Assembly: GCF_000203935.1 (NCBI RefSeq)
Contig: NC_008573.1
Location: 214,943-278,942 of the forward strand
Source: Shewanella sp. ANA-3
Lineage (GTDB): Bacteria > Pseudomonadota > Gammaproteobacteria > Enterobacterales > Shewanellaceae
Direction of reading: 5' to 3'
DNA length: 64,000 nt
Both the position numbers and the translations under genes were made by a program. Within the stretch, counting starts at the first letter, position 1, and every line of letters starts with the position of its first letter. Positions 1-8,630 of this stretch are shown here, piece by piece. The notes below the pieces were generated by a model. It saw only the letters and a program-made list of their open reading frames with translations, made no database searches and was not told the origin of the DNA.

Positions 1-147
1 GATCCAACCTTGATTGACAGTAGCAATGCCAATAAGTGATGAAAATACGCCTTCGGTGCACCAGTGACAACCACCGCCTAAGCCGATTGTATTAAGGGTG
101 GTTGTCGTATGCAAATTGCAAGTCTGTGTGGGCTGCTGCAAACTCAT
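1..147 (-). CDS. MsrA-family protein, partial (CHWCTE-type active site)
   Basis: Only the first 49 residues are in the window; the gene runs off the left edge. Residues 24-32 read GGGCHWCTE, the variant active site found in a divergent branch of peptide methionine sulfoxide reductase A, in place of the usual GCFWG. The start ATG overlaps the stop of the upstream msrA in an ATGA arrangement, so the two are probably translationally coupled. It is the third gene of a minus-strand msrB-msrA-msrA' operon. Whether it repairs free or protein-bound methionine sulfoxide cannot be told from the fragment. The family call is reasonably firm, but completeness is unknown. Confidence 0.72.
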   Translation of the reverse strand, partial: MSLQQPTQTCNLHTTTTLNTIGLGGGCHWCTEGVFSSLIGIATVNQGWI

Positions 148-644
148 TGAGATGAGGGCAACTTCCAGTCTGGTCTGGGGAAGTGGCAGGTATAGCCATT
201 TGGTCGGAGTTCCAAATAGTCCTGATGCATAGCCTCCGCTTCCCAAAAATCACTTGCAGGTTCGACTTCAGTCACTACTTTTCCAGGCCATAATCCCGAA
301 GCATCCACGTCAGCAATGGTTTTTACTGCCTCAGCATGCTGTGCCTCAGAGGTATAATAAATGGCTGAGCGATAAGATGTGCCCTTGTCATTACCTTGTC
401 TATTTACTGTACTAGGGTCATGAATCTGAAAGAAAAACTCTAAAATTTGTCGATAGCTGGTGATTTCATTATCGAACATTATTTCAATGCCTTCAGCATG
501 GTTACCATGATTGCGGTAGGTAGCATTAGCCACTTCACCACCGGTATAACCTACTCGGGTTGAAGTGATACCGGGACGTTTGCGGATAAGATCCTGCATG
601 CCCCAAAAGCAGCCACCGGCTAATACTGCGCGTTCAATTGCCAT
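144..644 (-). CDS. msrA: Peptide methionine-S-sulfoxide reductase MsrA
   Basis: The 166-residue product has normal MsrA length. It carries the catalytic GCFWG motif at residues 11-15 and the family signatures RVGYTGG, HAEGIEI and the EAMHQDYL segment near the C-terminus. MsrA reduces methionine-S-sulfoxide in proteins, using the GCFWG cysteine and thioredoxin or glutaredoxin for recycling. No signal peptide is visible, so it is probably cytoplasmic. It lies 2 bp downstream of msrB and overlaps the next MsrA-like gene by 4 bp, so the three form one operon. It is clearly diverged from the two other complete MsrA proteins in this window and is not a recent duplicate of them. Confidence 0.95.
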   Translation of the reverse strand: MAIERAVLAGGCFWGMQDLIRKRPGITSTRVGYTGGEVANATYRNHGNHAEGIEIMFDNEITSYRQILEFFFQIHDPSTVNRQGNDKGTSYRSAIYYTSEAQHAEAVKTIADVDASGLWPGKVVTEVEPASDFWEAEAMHQDYLELRPNGYTCHFPRPDWKLPSSQ

Positions 645-646
645 AA

Positions 647-1093
647 TTAAATGTCCTCTACTTGGTCTAAATACTCTGCGTAACCTTTACTTGCCATTTC
701 TTCCCTAGGAATAAAACGTAATGACGCTGAGTTAATACAATAACGTAGGCCACCCTGGTCTTTGGGACCGTCTGAAAATACATGGCCTAAGTGACTGTCG
801 CCATGAGTTGAGCGCACTTCTGTGCGGGTCATGCCGTGCGACCTATCAGTGATTTCAATTACGTTGACAGAGTCTATCGCTTTGGTAAAGCTCGGCCAAC
901 CACACCCTGATTCATACTTGGCAGAAGACGCAAATAAAGGCTCACCTGACACGATATCCACGTAAATGCCGGGCTTGGTGTTCTTTAGCAATTCACCAGT
1001 CCCTGGACGCTCTGTACCATTTTCTTGCGTCACCCGATACTGCTCCTTAGTCAGAGCAGAAATCGCATTCATAGATTTTTGATAGGTATTCAT
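647..1093 (-). CDS. msrB: Methionine-R-sulfoxide reductase MsrB, zinc-less form
   Basis: About 148 residues from the chosen start. The MsrB core shows GCGWPSF, the catalytic-region [11 protein letters not shown] and the resolving RYCINS with the active-site cysteine. The two CxxC pairs that bind structural zinc in many MsrB proteins are absent: the positions read [11 protein letters not shown] and [11 protein letters not shown]. This is the form-2 type seen in MsrAB fusions. A longer frame exists, but the ATG at 1093 has AGAGGAC at good spacing, so that start is preferred. It is first in the operon msrB-msrA-msrA'. The second MsrB in the window (7895-8335) keeps the zinc cysteines, so the two have different origins. 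Confidence 0.93.
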   Translation of the reverse strand: MNTYQKSMNAISALTKEQYRVTQENGTERPGTGELLKNTKPGIYVDIVSGEPLFASSAKYESGCGWPSFTKAIDSVNVIEITDRSHGMTRTEVRSTHGDSHLGHVFSDGPKDQGGLRYCINSASLRFIPREEMASKGYAEYLDQVEDI

Positions 1094-1190
1094 AAATGTC
1101 CTCTTATAGAGTAGAGCCATGTGCCTTTCAGATTATAAGAGACCTTCTGTTTACAGAATTTATTTCACTTAGGCCGTTAACCCGAAAAAA

Positions 1191-1304
1191 TGATCTGATC
1201 CAGTAGTTCTGTACACCGCGCTAAGTGAGTAAAATCACATAACGAGGTGCCTATGACAGCTAAAAAGAACTGCAAGACCTATACCGCAGAATTTAAGGCC
1301 CTCT
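1191..1304 (+). mobile_element. IS3-family remnant (left end and orfA start)
   Basis: The segment starts with TGATCTGATCCAGTAG, like an IS3-group left end, followed by the CGCTAAGTGAG stretch typical of IS3 leaders. At 1253 an ATG opens a short frame reading MTAKKNCKTYTAEFK, the usual IS3 OrfA N-terminus, which ends at a TAA about 17 codons later. The rest of the element is missing. The remnant lies directly upstream of the msrB-msrA operon and downstream of the DUF417 gene, so one or other flank was probably rearranged by this insertion. Confidence 0.7.
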
Positions 1305-1329
1305 AACTTATAGTTGTTTCGGATGCGGC

Positions 1330-1845
1330 TTATTTGTTTTTGTGCTCCAGTGCTGTAAGTGATGTGCCTACGATAAATATAGACACGACAAACAAGCCTA
1401 AATCTTTTAGCAAAAACTGGCCAGGAACCACAGAGATCGCAGGAAACCCAAGAGATGCCTCAAAAACACCGGGTGTAGTCAGCATGAACGACAATGTCGT
1501 AAAAAAGAGTCCGGTTGAAAGTACACCGCCCAAGATTGCGAGCTTAGGGGAGAAAACTCGTGCAGCGATTAACAGGCCAACTGAAATTTCAAGCACACCC
1601 AGAAAATTTGAGAATCCTTGAATGCTGAGGAAACTATACATCCATGAAAGCAGAGGGCTATTACTAACAAAACCATGTATACCGTTTGCTTCGTAGCTAG
1701 TGAATTTCATACCACCAAACCACAAATATATTATCGTCATGGCAACGTAGATGCCACCTATACCAAACTTAGTGACTTTTGCACCGAGATTATTACTAAG
1801 GATATTGGTAGTCTGGACACCATTTTCAATTTCGGGAATAGTCAT
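1330..1845 (-). CDS. DUF417 / RclC-like inner-membrane protein
   Basis: About 171 residues with four likely membrane spans (near residues 30-50, 80-100, 110-130 and 140-165) and the DUF417 signature IYLWFGGMKFTSYEANGI. The family includes E. coli RclC (YkgB), part of the reactive chlorine resistance regulon; its biochemical activity is not settled. The ATG at 1845 has GGAGA 6-8 bp upstream and is preferred to the upstream ATG at 1872. Its placement beside msr genes, an AhpD-like gene and an RclR-like regulator is consistent with a hypochlorite or oxidant response. That role is an inference from context and family. Confidence 0.85.
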   Translation of the reverse strand: MTIPEIENGVQTTNILSNNLGAKVTKFGIGGIYVAMTIIYLWFGGMKFTSYEANGIHGFVSNSPLLSWMYSFLSIQGFSNFLGVLEISVGLLIAARVFSPKLAILGGVLSTGLFFTTLSFMLTTPGVFEASLGFPAISVVPGQFLLKDLGLFVVSIFIVGTSLTALEHKNK

Positions 1846-1982
1846 CTTATATCTCCAATTATTTTTAGCCATGTGGACTCACTCTATGTAGCCCACTAAA
1901 ATGATATGACTCTTGAGAAAAACTATATGTTTACTCGAGTCGAACCTAACTTAGGTAATTGCTGTAGTTGAGCACCAATGGA

Positions 1983-2537
1983 TTAGACATCAATGCCTAG
2001 TGGTTGAACGGCCGGGAAGTCGACCTCGGTCTGTGTCACTTCGTTAACGTAGTTAGTGAAAGTGTTCAGGGCAACAGCCAACAGAATATCCACTACATGT
2101 GCATCACTGTAGCCAGCGTTCAGCACCGCTTGGACCTGGTCATTGCTGACTTGCCCGCGCTGGCGGACTACGGCGGCAGCAAAACGCACGGCTGCGTCGG
2201 CCTTAGGGTCATTTGATGCACCGCTGCGGTTGGCAGTGAGTTCAGCATCATCAAGCTTGGCCACCTTACGGCCTAGGAAGGAATGGCCAGCAAGGCAATA
2301 ATCGCAGCCGTTGATCTCAGCGACGGCTAGGGCAATACGCTCAAGAGTCGCTGTACCCAAGCCGCCCTGTGCTGATGCTGCGCTCAATTGCAGGTAGCCA
2401 GTCAGCGCAGCAGGGCTGTTGGCAACGACGCGGAACATGTTAGGAACGCGGCCCAGTTGTTTTTCCACAGCCTTGAGTGAGGTATGGGTAGCAGTAGGCG
2501 CGGCGTCGATTGTGGTAGGGGTGTTCAAACGTGACAT
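1983..2537 (-). CDS. AhpD/CMD-like peroxidase-related protein
   Basis: The 184-residue protein belongs to the carboxymuconolactone decarboxylase/AhpD superfamily. It has the redox motif INGCDYCLAGHS near residues 77-88, a CxxC followed by histidine as in AhpD-type alkylhydroperoxidases. The C-terminal half, with ALNTFTNYVNEV, is typical of the peroxidase-related subgroup. It probably reduces peroxides or acts as a redox partner in the cytoplasm; the substrate cannot be read from sequence. Start ATG at 2537 has TAGGAG upstream. It shares the minus strand with the DUF417 gene, 137 bp away, so co-transcription is possible but unproven. Confidence 0.87.
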   Translation of the reverse strand: MSRLNTPTTIDAAPTATHTSLKAVEKQLGRVPNMFRVVANSPAALTGYLQLSAASAQGGLGTATLERIALAVAEINGCDYCLAGHSFLGRKVAKLDDAELTANRSGASNDPKADAAVRFAAAVVRQRGQVSNDQVQAVLNAGYSDAHVVDILLAVALNTFTNYVNEVTQTEVDFPAVQPLGIDV

Positions 2538-2680
2538 AAATTTCTCCTAGTGATTTGAAAGACAGCACGCTGTATTGGCGTGGAATAAATTGTATTTAAG
2601 AAGGTTCTGCTTGATAATCCGTTGCTATCAGACAGCTCATCTTCACGTCTTGCGCAGTCGCCATTTCAGTGCCACTACAC

Positions 2681-2773
2681 ACCTTCGTTGACGTCACGCC
2701 GTCCTGATTTCTAAGGAGGTCTTCGAGACTCCAAAAACACCCTCCGGCAACGATCACATTATTTATTTTTCAT
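2681..2773 (-). pseudogene. Decayed 5' fragment of msrA (copy of 9119 region)
   Basis: About 90 bp are nearly identical to the first part of the intact msrA at 8631-9119, including the codons for VAGGCFW, LEDLLR and GVTSTKV. The copy has a TAA at codon 5, a 1-bp insertion relative to the intact gene, and loses homology after about 30 codons. It is a relic left by duplication or deletion of the msrA/regulator cluster. The homology continues into the adjacent intergenic region. Confidence 0.85.
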
Positions 2774-2898
2774 AAAGCCTCCTTGGTTTTTATCTATTTA
2801 CTAATGGAACTGAATTTACAGCATGTAAAATAGATATAACATGCTCAATAGTTCGTATAATGTGACTTATTAGACAGTTTACGTAGGGGCTATGTATG
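2774..2898. promoter_or_regulatory. Duplicated regulator-binding intergenic region
   Basis: This stretch is a close copy of 9120-9244, the intergenic region between the intact msrA and the AraC-type gene, and includes the ATG that would start the regulator (2896). The paired motif ATAACATG (2836-2843) and ATAATGTG (2857-2864) keeps the 21-bp direct-repeat spacing of the functional copy. After the ATG the sequence no longer matches the regulator and closes with TAG at 2965-2967. The region may still bind the regulator. Confidence 0.7.
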
Positions 2899-2968
2899 GA
2901 TGCAGACTTTGGATATCAGATTAAAAGAGTTGTGAAATTAAGGGTTCACGAAAAACTGCAAATATAGG

Positions 2969-3530
2969 GCAAATCAGATTGTCTATACCCATAATTTAGA
3001 GCGCCCGAGCATCAGGAACTCACTGAAAGCAGACGTTTCTGAAAATAAACAAGGCACAGCGCTTGAAAATTTCGAGACATCAACGTTTTGCCAAAAGGCT
3101 AAAAATGCGTGCACTACTCATTTCGCATTTAAAGAGAGCATCGGTTATTAGGCAATAACGATGTGGCCAAAATTTGTCGACCACTACACTATCTCGTAAA
3201 CGAGTTTGATAGACGTCAACTAGTACGTATTTTTAGTGTAAGGTCATATTAATGCACGATGCTAAACTCTGCTGTGAGCTAGGTAGGATGTATAAATACC
3301 ATAAATATTTCAATGCTTTACTTTTTAAAGCTCAAGTGAGTTACTCAGTTCCGACTGTTGGTGGCAGATTTGGAATCTCGCGATTTGTCTTAAATGTCAG
3401 CCAAGCAAGTCTCTCGCTAATAAAGTGTTGACTATCCCTGACAAAGTAACAATTTCTTGCCATAATCAGACTTAAGCACTTTACTTAGAGTGTATGTGCG
3501 CCGCTTAATGCATCAATGCTGCTAATTCCC
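2969..3530. other. Gene-free stretch
   Basis: No convincing gene, RNA or repeat was recognised in this roughly 560-bp stretch. It is AT-rich with short broken frames, and its position between a decayed cluster copy and a GAF gene suggests degenerate DNA. Confidence 0.4.
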
Positions 3531-3546
3531 TGATTGACATCAATCA
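3531..3546. promoter_or_regulatory. Perfect palindrome upstream of GAF gene
   Basis: TGATTGACATCAATCA is a perfect 16-bp palindrome 80 bp upstream of the GAF-protein start. It contains TTGA-CA-TCAA, similar to but shorter than an FNR/CRP-type dyad. A TTGACA -35-like hexamer lies inside it, so binding here would affect initiation. The cognate regulator is unknown. Confidence 0.45.
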
Positions 3547-3625
3547 CTTTGTTTCCTGTTTGATACTCTGAGATAAACAAGATCGAATGATGCAAAAGGG
3601 GACTATTTAAATACTGAGGGAACAA

Positions 3626-4912
3626 ATGGCAGTAGATTTGAGCATAGAAACCGCTCTGCTCCTAGAGCGCTGGCAAGGCATTGTAAACTCGATGGCTCAA
3701 GTCGCGGAAGTGCCTTGTGTGCTGATTAATCGATTAGATAAAAACGAAATTTGTCAGGCTGTTGGCAGTGTGTCAGTACCAACTTTTTATTGCGGTGAAC
3801 CTGTTCCATTGGCACTTAACACTTATTGTTCCCAAGTCATTTCCAGTAACCAGCCATTACTAGTTGAAAATGCAATCGGTACCCGATATGAAAACAATAA
3901 CCCAACATTTGCAGCAGGCTTTAGTTATTACTATGGCCTGCCATTGCTTTGGCCTAGCGGAAAAACTTTCGGTACTTTGTGTATGTTGGACTTTTCAAGC
4001 CCAGATCGGGCATCACAACACTGTTCCTTACTCACACTTTTTAAGCAGGCCATTGAATACGATTTACAGATGCTTCAACAACAGCAAGATCTGCTAAAGC
4101 GTGAGCAACAAGCAGACAAAAAATTTATACAACTATTCAATGAGATGTCAAATAGGATAAGACCGGTAACTAATAATAAGTTGCTTCAATCTGAGTTGTT
4201 TGTACTTTTGACAAGCCAATACCAATACTGGCATCAGGAACTGGATAAGCAGCTTAATCAAACCGTCCTGACTGATGAAAACTCCATTCATATAGCGGCA
4301 CTGGTTCGAATTTGGTCAAATTTGTTGGCGATTGCCCATGAAACAGAATGGTTGAGAGCTACGGCAGTTCTAGAACCTTATAGTTGTGATGCTGTTGCGT
4401 CACTGGTCAATGCAACTCCATTATTAGAACAAGCAGTGTATAAAACAGCGCTGACCCTTGGTGCTGATCTCGTTTTGAGGAGTCATTTGCCTAATCCACT
4501 GTTACTAAGTGGGAAACCAGAGTTATGGTCTCTGATAGGACTAGCTATCACGAGCTTTTTAGTTGTTGGCGCCAGCGGTACAAGTATAACTATTTTTGTC
4601 AGTAACCGATTAAAAGGTAAGTACAGAGTTTTGGAATGGTCCCTTCTTGTAAAAGGCCAGACGATGCCGCTGCGTTTTACCCGCGATAATCAAGCGCTTT
4701 ATGGTTTTGCAACAGTATGTGCCGAGTTAGCGGGTGCTGTTCTTGAATCTGGTGAGTGGCAATTAACTGAGAGTCTTCAGCAACAGAGTCGTTATCTCAA
4801 CTCAAATCGTGATCACGTTGACGACATTGAAAGCAGGAATGCTTCAAGAACTGCTAATGGCATAACCAGGCTTATCTGCTTATCGATACCGGTGATGGGA
4901 GACGATTTATAA
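3626..4912 (+). CDS. GAF-domain sensory protein
   Basis: 428 residues. Residues about 10-155 form a GAF domain with the usual pattern of tyrosine/glycine-rich strands (FSYYYGLPLLWPSGKTFGTLCMLD). A helical segment (about 150-240) and a C-terminal region of uncertain fold follow, the latter perhaps a degenerate kinase-like module; no histidine phosphoacceptor or intact N-G1-G2 ATP motifs were found. It may therefore be a non-catalytic sensor. ATG at 3626 has GAGGGA at good spacing. A second GAF protein, a diguanylate cyclase, lies 600 bp downstream across an IS66 relic, and the GAF domains share a similar motif, so the two may have been neighbours or partners. Confidence 0.7.
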   Translation: MAVDLSIETALLLERWQGIVNSMAQVAEVPCVLINRLDKNEICQAVGSVSVPTFYCGEPVPLALNTYCSQVISSNQPLLVENAIGTRYENNNPTFAAGFSYYYGLPLLWPSGKTFGTLCMLDFSSPDRASQHCSLLTLFKQAIEYDLQMLQQQQDLLKREQQADKKFIQLFNEMSNRIRPVTNNKLLQSELFVLLTSQYQYWHQELDKQLNQTVLTDENSIHIAALVRIWSNLLAIAHETEWLRATAVLEPYSCDAVASLVNATPLLEQAVYKTALTLGADLVLRSHLPNPLLLSGKPELWSLIGLAITSFLVVGASGTSITIFVSNRLKGKYRVLEWSLLVKGQTMPLRFTRDNQALYGFATVCAELAGAVLESGEWQLTESLQQQSRYLNSNRDHVDDIESRNASRTANGITRLICLSIPVMGDDL

Positions 4913-5035
4913 ACACTCAGCGATGATCAGCGAAGTTGTGTTTTAGTTTTCTTGTTGGCACTACATCCGGTATGGCGGCCTTTAATCTGAGAGTGACACT
5001 TGGGATAACTGAAAAACTGGCTGTGATTCTGCTGA

Positions 5036-5248
5036 ACGGAGCTTGGTGCTAAGCATGTTGGCGTCATTCAAAGCAAGGTCAACACTGCTATTAACGTTTA
5101 CGATTATCTGACGGACGTGCTGCTGCGCGTCAACCAACATCCAGTAAGCAAGGTACATGAACTAATGCCGAAGTTACGGAAAGCTCAGTTCGAAAGCGCA
5201 TTACAGCGTTCAGCTCTATTTAGCAATCCCGATGCTTCGGTAAAATAA
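5036..5248 (+). pseudogene. IS66-family transposase C-terminal remnant
   Basis: One open frame of 70 codons ending at TAA resembles the C-terminus of IS66 TnpC: TELGAKHVGVIQS, then VYDYLTDVLLRVNQHP and KVHELMPK. The codon immediately upstream is TGA and no catalytic domain is present. Compared with typical IS66 proteins, a few residues between the two blocks appear altered. This is a dead relic. The rest of the 4913-5529 interval holds no recognisable gene. Confidence 0.72.
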
Positions 5249-5529
5249 GCCACGGAAAATGCTCCGGAGGCCGCATGCACACTAAATAGATGACGTTAGA
5301 CGAAGAGTTGGATTTAAACGAGCAAATTATAGAGCCTGCGACCGGAAAAGCCAAAAGTTTATAAATACAGCTAAAACTCAAATCAAGCAGGCGAATATTG
5401 TACAAAACAATACCATTGCTACAGAGATAACTTCAAGTCTGACAGATCTATGCTAGAGTTAAATCAACGATTTAATTCATTTTTCTATGCAGGATCTTTG
5501 AAAAATGCAGTAGAAAAACGGAGAAGTAC

Positions 5530-6507
5530 ATGACCTTTAGTTTAGCTCAAACAGCTAGTGCAGAAACCACACTAAAAGCACCTGCTGAAGCAGATCAGAA
5601 CCTGCGGGATATCACTGAACTGGCGTGTTATATCTGTGATGCACCAGTGGCTATGGTGACGCGAACCGATGACACAAAGCTGAATCTAATTGCAAAAGTT
5701 GGTATTTCGCGTACCTCTGTATTAATTAAAGAGTCCTTTTGCGTGTATGCAATGGAAACACCTGATGCGGTAATGGTGGTCCCTGACGCTACTTTAGATC
5801 ACAGATTCAGTACCAATGCTATGGTGATTTCAGGACCTGGCTACCGATTTTATGCTGGCTCGCCGCTGATTGATCCCGAAGGTGCAGTGATTGGTACTAT
5901 TTGTGTCTATGATCATGTTCCTAAGCAGCTGAACCAGCGGCAGATAAGCTCTTTGCAGGCTCTGTCCAGACAAGTGATCGCCATACTGGAGCTGAAAAAA
6001 GTCGGCGAACAATTACATAATACCAGCATGACGGATGCGCTGACAGGGGTGAACAACAGAAGAGCTTTTGACCTCAAGTTTGAAGCTGAATTTGCTCGCT
6101 GGCAAAGAACAGGACAATCTTTTGTACTGGCATTGATTGATATTGATCACTTTAAGAGTTTTAACGACAGCTATGGTCATGCCGCAGGAGATGAGGCACT
6201 GAGTCAAGTCGCGGCTCTGTTTCAGCGCCATAGCAGGAACTATGACTTTTTCGCCCGTTATGGTGGTGAAGAGTTTGTGCTGATCCTGCCAGGCACAGAC
6301 ACAGCGTCCGCAAATAAAACACTGGAAAAGTTAAGGCTGGTAGTGGCTAACCATGAGTGGTTATTACGACAATTAACGGTCAGCATAGGTTTGGCCAGCG
6401 CTGATTTATTTGACGACAAAAAGCAGTTGCTCGAAGTCGCCGATCAGATGTTATACAAAGCTAAAACCCAAGGCCGCAATCAAACCAGTGTGTTCGCCAC
6501 ACTGTAA
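5530..6507 (+). CDS. GAF-GGDEF diguanylate cyclase
   Basis: 325 residues with an N-terminal GAF domain (about 25-160) and a GGDEF domain (about 165-320). The active-site loop reads RYGGEEF, an active variant, and RNYD five residues before it fits the RxxD inhibitory site for c-di-GMP feedback. The metal/substrate motif LIDIDHFKSFND is intact. The protein should make c-di-GMP from GTP in the cytoplasm in response to whatever the GAF domain senses. Start ATG at 5530 follows GGAGAAGTAC. A stand-alone cyclase in an oxidant-response neighbourhood suggests, but does not prove, redox or stress input. Confidence 0.9.
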   Translation: MTFSLAQTASAETTLKAPAEADQNLRDITELACYICDAPVAMVTRTDDTKLNLIAKVGISRTSVLIKESFCVYAMETPDAVMVVPDATLDHRFSTNAMVISGPGYRFYAGSPLIDPEGAVIGTICVYDHVPKQLNQRQISSLQALSRQVIAILELKKVGEQLHNTSMTDALTGVNNRRAFDLKFEAEFARWQRTGQSFVLALIDIDHFKSFNDSYGHAAGDEALSQVAALFQRHSRNYDFFARYGGEEFVLILPGTDTASANKTLEKLRLVVANHEWLLRQLTVSIGLASADLFDDKKQLLEVADQMLYKAKTQGRNQTSVFATL

Positions 6508-6726
6508 GAGATCTGTTCATGCTGCGCTGATCTCAAGACCTCATAAAAACTGAGGTCTTGCTTCGGTCGATAAGCTGGTCTGATATTGGCATTATTTATT
6601 CCTTTCAAATACATGGGTAATGCGACTTACACAGATTTTTTATGCTCTCTTGGACTCCATGTGAAGGAGATCGTCACATTCTTTACATATAGAAAATAGA
6701 GTTCTTTAGCCAGCTGCAATTTCAGA

Positions 6727-7389
6727 TTAACCGATTCGGTAAGCTTTCTGCATTTCCGGAGACAACTTTTTTAGCCAGCTTGAGAGACTGAAGCCTTTTC
6801 TATCGGTACTATTTAATTTAGTAAAATACAGATGTTCATCCCAGCGAGGACCGAAATCTACTTCTGCAAGACTTACAAGCTGTTTGTTTCTGCGAAGACG
6901 ATGCTTTTGATGGTAATCTTCGGCGGGCCAAAAATAACCATTTTGTTCTCCGGCCTCAATCACCTCGGGAGATTTCTCCTTTCCAATCGCTTGAATCAGT
7001 TCTTCAGCTACTTGTTTTTGCTCCAGATCAAAAACAAAAAGTATCTGGCGATACTGGCCCTGCTTTCTACCATGAACAGACCATGATTCAAAACTTCCAA
7101 GAAGTTCCCTGTAGCTGATTTGGTCTTTATCGTAGATCACTCTGACGACTTCGGCGTGTCCGTTGATGTTGCGGTAACTCGGATCCAGAGTTGATGCTCC
7201 AGCGTAGCCAACACGTGTTTGCACTACTCCCTGCGTCCCTCCAAAATTAGAATCCGGTCCCCAAAAGCAACCCATGCCGAAAACCGTTTGACTAAGCTTC
7301 CCGATTTTCAATGCTTCTTCGATTGCTTCAGGGGTTGCAAATTCATAGCTTTCAACACCGTCTTCTTTATTCATTTTTAGATCCGACAT
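6727..7389 (-). CDS. Divergent MsrA-type methionine sulfoxide reductase
   Basis: About 220 residues, longer than classical MsrA. The active site reads GMGCFWGPDSNF, followed by TRVGYAGAS and the NINGHAEVVRV histidine region. The middle (SWSVHGRKQGQYRQI) differs from canonical HDPTT..RQGND, marking a separate subfamily, and there is a C-terminal extension of about 40 residues. A longer GTG-started frame exists; ATG at 7389 has AGGTGA nearby and is preferred. It is the last gene of the minus-strand run msrA-grx-msrB-grx-msrA, presumably transcribed from the promoter facing the AraC-type gene, although the 200-bp gap upstream could hold its own promoter. Confidence 0.85.
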   Translation of the reverse strand: MSDLKMNKEDGVESYEFATPEAIEEALKIGKLSQTVFGMGCFWGPDSNFGGTQGVVQTRVGYAGASTLDPSYRNINGHAEVVRVIYDKDQISYRELLGSFESWSVHGRKQGQYRQILFVFDLEQKQVAEELIQAIGKEKSPEVIEAGEQNGYFWPAEDYHQKHRLRRNKQLVSLAEVDFGPRWDEHLYFTKLNSTDRKGFSLSSWLKKLSPEMQKAYRIG

Positions 7390-7594
7390 ATTTTTCACCT
7401 AACTTTCAAAAATTGAAGCCACTCCCATTCCTCACGCCGTGCAAACGACGATAAGACCACGTTTTCCAACACCAGCTTGATGAAGTATCTTTGCTAAAAC
7501 TCCGCAGCATGTTTCTTGGTAACACAACTGCGGAAAATTGCTGTAATCATTGATCTTACTGCTTATTAAGTTATTAATAATTCTAAAAAACTCA

Positions 7595-7840
7595 TTATTT
7601 CATTGAAGCTTCCAACCACCTGTCAAGGTCCTTGAACTTGGGGTTTCTCAGCTTCTTTGTCCCAACCACTATTGTCGGGAAATTCAGCTTTCCGTTCGAA
7701 TAGAGGGAGCACAGTTCATCAGCAGCCGCGTCGTCTTCATGAACATCCAAAAAAACAAACTGGCTCCCTTTTTCTTGCAAGTACGAATGGTAAATCTTGG
7801 TTTTATGGCAGTCTTTATGACCGAACAGCTTAATCAACAC
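7595..7840 (-). CDS. Glutaredoxin-like small thiol protein
   Basis: The 81-residue thioredoxin-fold protein resembles glutaredoxins in length and layout: FGHKDCHKT near the N-terminus (CxxT, so one active cysteine) and NFPTIVVG in place of the cis-proline TVPxVFI segment. A monothiol mechanism is likely. It sits between two msr genes, consistent with recycling oxidised MsrA or MsrB. It is clearly different from the dithiol glutaredoxin at 8367. The exact partner is inferred from position only. Confidence 0.75.
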   Translation of the reverse strand: MLIKLFGHKDCHKTKIYHSYLQEKGSQFVFLDVHEDDAAADELCSLYSNGKLNFPTIVVGTKKLRNPKFKDLDRWLEASMK

Positions 7841-7894
7841 GAACGGCTCCTTTTTTCAAAAGGTTCACTTTCATAAACCCCCTCGATTTAAAAA

Positions 7895-8335
7895 TTATTC
7901 TACAAACTTCAATGACTCCGAGTTAATACAGAATCGGACCCCTGATGGCTCAGGACCGTCTGGAAAAGCGTGCCCCAGATGGGCTTCGCACACATTGCAT
8001 AGCACTTCGATTCTGCGCCCGAAGGTCGTATCCAGTTCATATTGAATTACGTTGTCTGCGACTGGCTCAGAAAAACTCGGCCATCCCGTTCCCGAATCGA
8101 ACTTTAGGTTCGAGTCAAAGAGTTCGGTGTCGCAGCCCACACAGGCGTACCTTCCAGCTTCATAAAATGAACAGAGTTCTCCGGTGTGCGCGCGTTCGGT
8201 GCCTTTCATCCGCATGACCCGAAATTGCGCTGGCGTCAGAATTTCTTTCCACTCTTCCTCGCTCTTTTCTACTTTTTTGGGAGGCGCGGGAGTGCCGTTA
8301 TCCAGGTAGTTGTAAATGCTTTTCCAATTGAACAT
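7895..8335 (-). CDS. msrB: Methionine-R-sulfoxide reductase MsrB, zinc form
   Basis: 146 residues with all MsrB hallmarks: CVGCDTELF and CNVCEAHLGH carry the two CxxC zinc pairs, followed by GTGWPSF and the catalytic RFCINS. An N-terminal stretch rich in lysine and glutamate precedes the domain. It reduces methionine-R-sulfoxide, complementing the MsrA proteins that act on the S form. Neighbours on both sides are glutaredoxin-like genes in the same orientation (spacings 32 and 55 bp), so the cluster encodes both reductases and probable electron donors. It has little close similarity to the first MsrB in this window. Confidence 0.94.
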   Translation of the reverse strand: MFNWKSIYNYLDNGTPAPPKKVEKSEEEWKEILTPAQFRVMRMKGTERAHTGELCSFYEAGRYACVGCDTELFDSNLKFDSGTGWPSFSEPVADNVIQYELDTTFGRRIEVLCNVCEAHLGHAFPDGPEPSGVRFCINSESLKFVE

Positions 8336-8366
8336 ATATTTGCTCCTTTATTTTAGGGTTCACTCT

Positions 8367-8603
8367 TTAGCTATCAATCCACGAGAAGAAGTCTGTAGCA
8401 CTACCAATGAATTCTCCATCCACAAAAACTTGCGGTACAGTTTGGAGATTTGTTCTTTCCTTCAACTCCAGGTAAGTCTTCGGATCGTCGTCTACGCGAA
8501 TTTGTTTGAAATCGACCTTTTCAGCAGTTAGGTAATTCTTCACGCGTGCGCAAAATGGACAATGGTCTTTCGTATAAATAACAACATTCTTAAGTGCTTT
8601 CAT
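8367..8603 (-). CDS. Glutaredoxin (GrxC-like, dithiol CPFC)
   Basis: About 78 residues with the dithiol motif CPFC, the cis-proline block TVPQVFVDGEFIGS and typical glutaredoxin length. It is a glutathione-dependent disulfide reductase, here a likely electron donor for the adjacent MsrA/MsrB enzymes. Several in-frame ATGs exist (8627, 8618, 8603). ATG 8603 has GAGGAAAA just upstream and gives the standard N-terminus MKALKNVVIYTK, so it is chosen. The frame begins 3 bp after the msrA stop if the longest form is used, indicating tight operon linkage. Confidence 0.9.
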   Translation of the reverse strand: MKALKNVVIYTKDHCPFCARVKNYLTAEKVDFKQIRVDDDPKTYLELKERTNLQTVPQVFVDGEFIGSATDFFSWIDS

Positions 8604-8630
8604 TTTTTCCTCGTTCATTTGGTTCATGAT

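Noticed and set aside
3340..3420. LysR-like HTH trace (FGISRFVLNVSQASLS)
   Set aside because: Too short and not continued in frame; chance similarity cannot be excluded.
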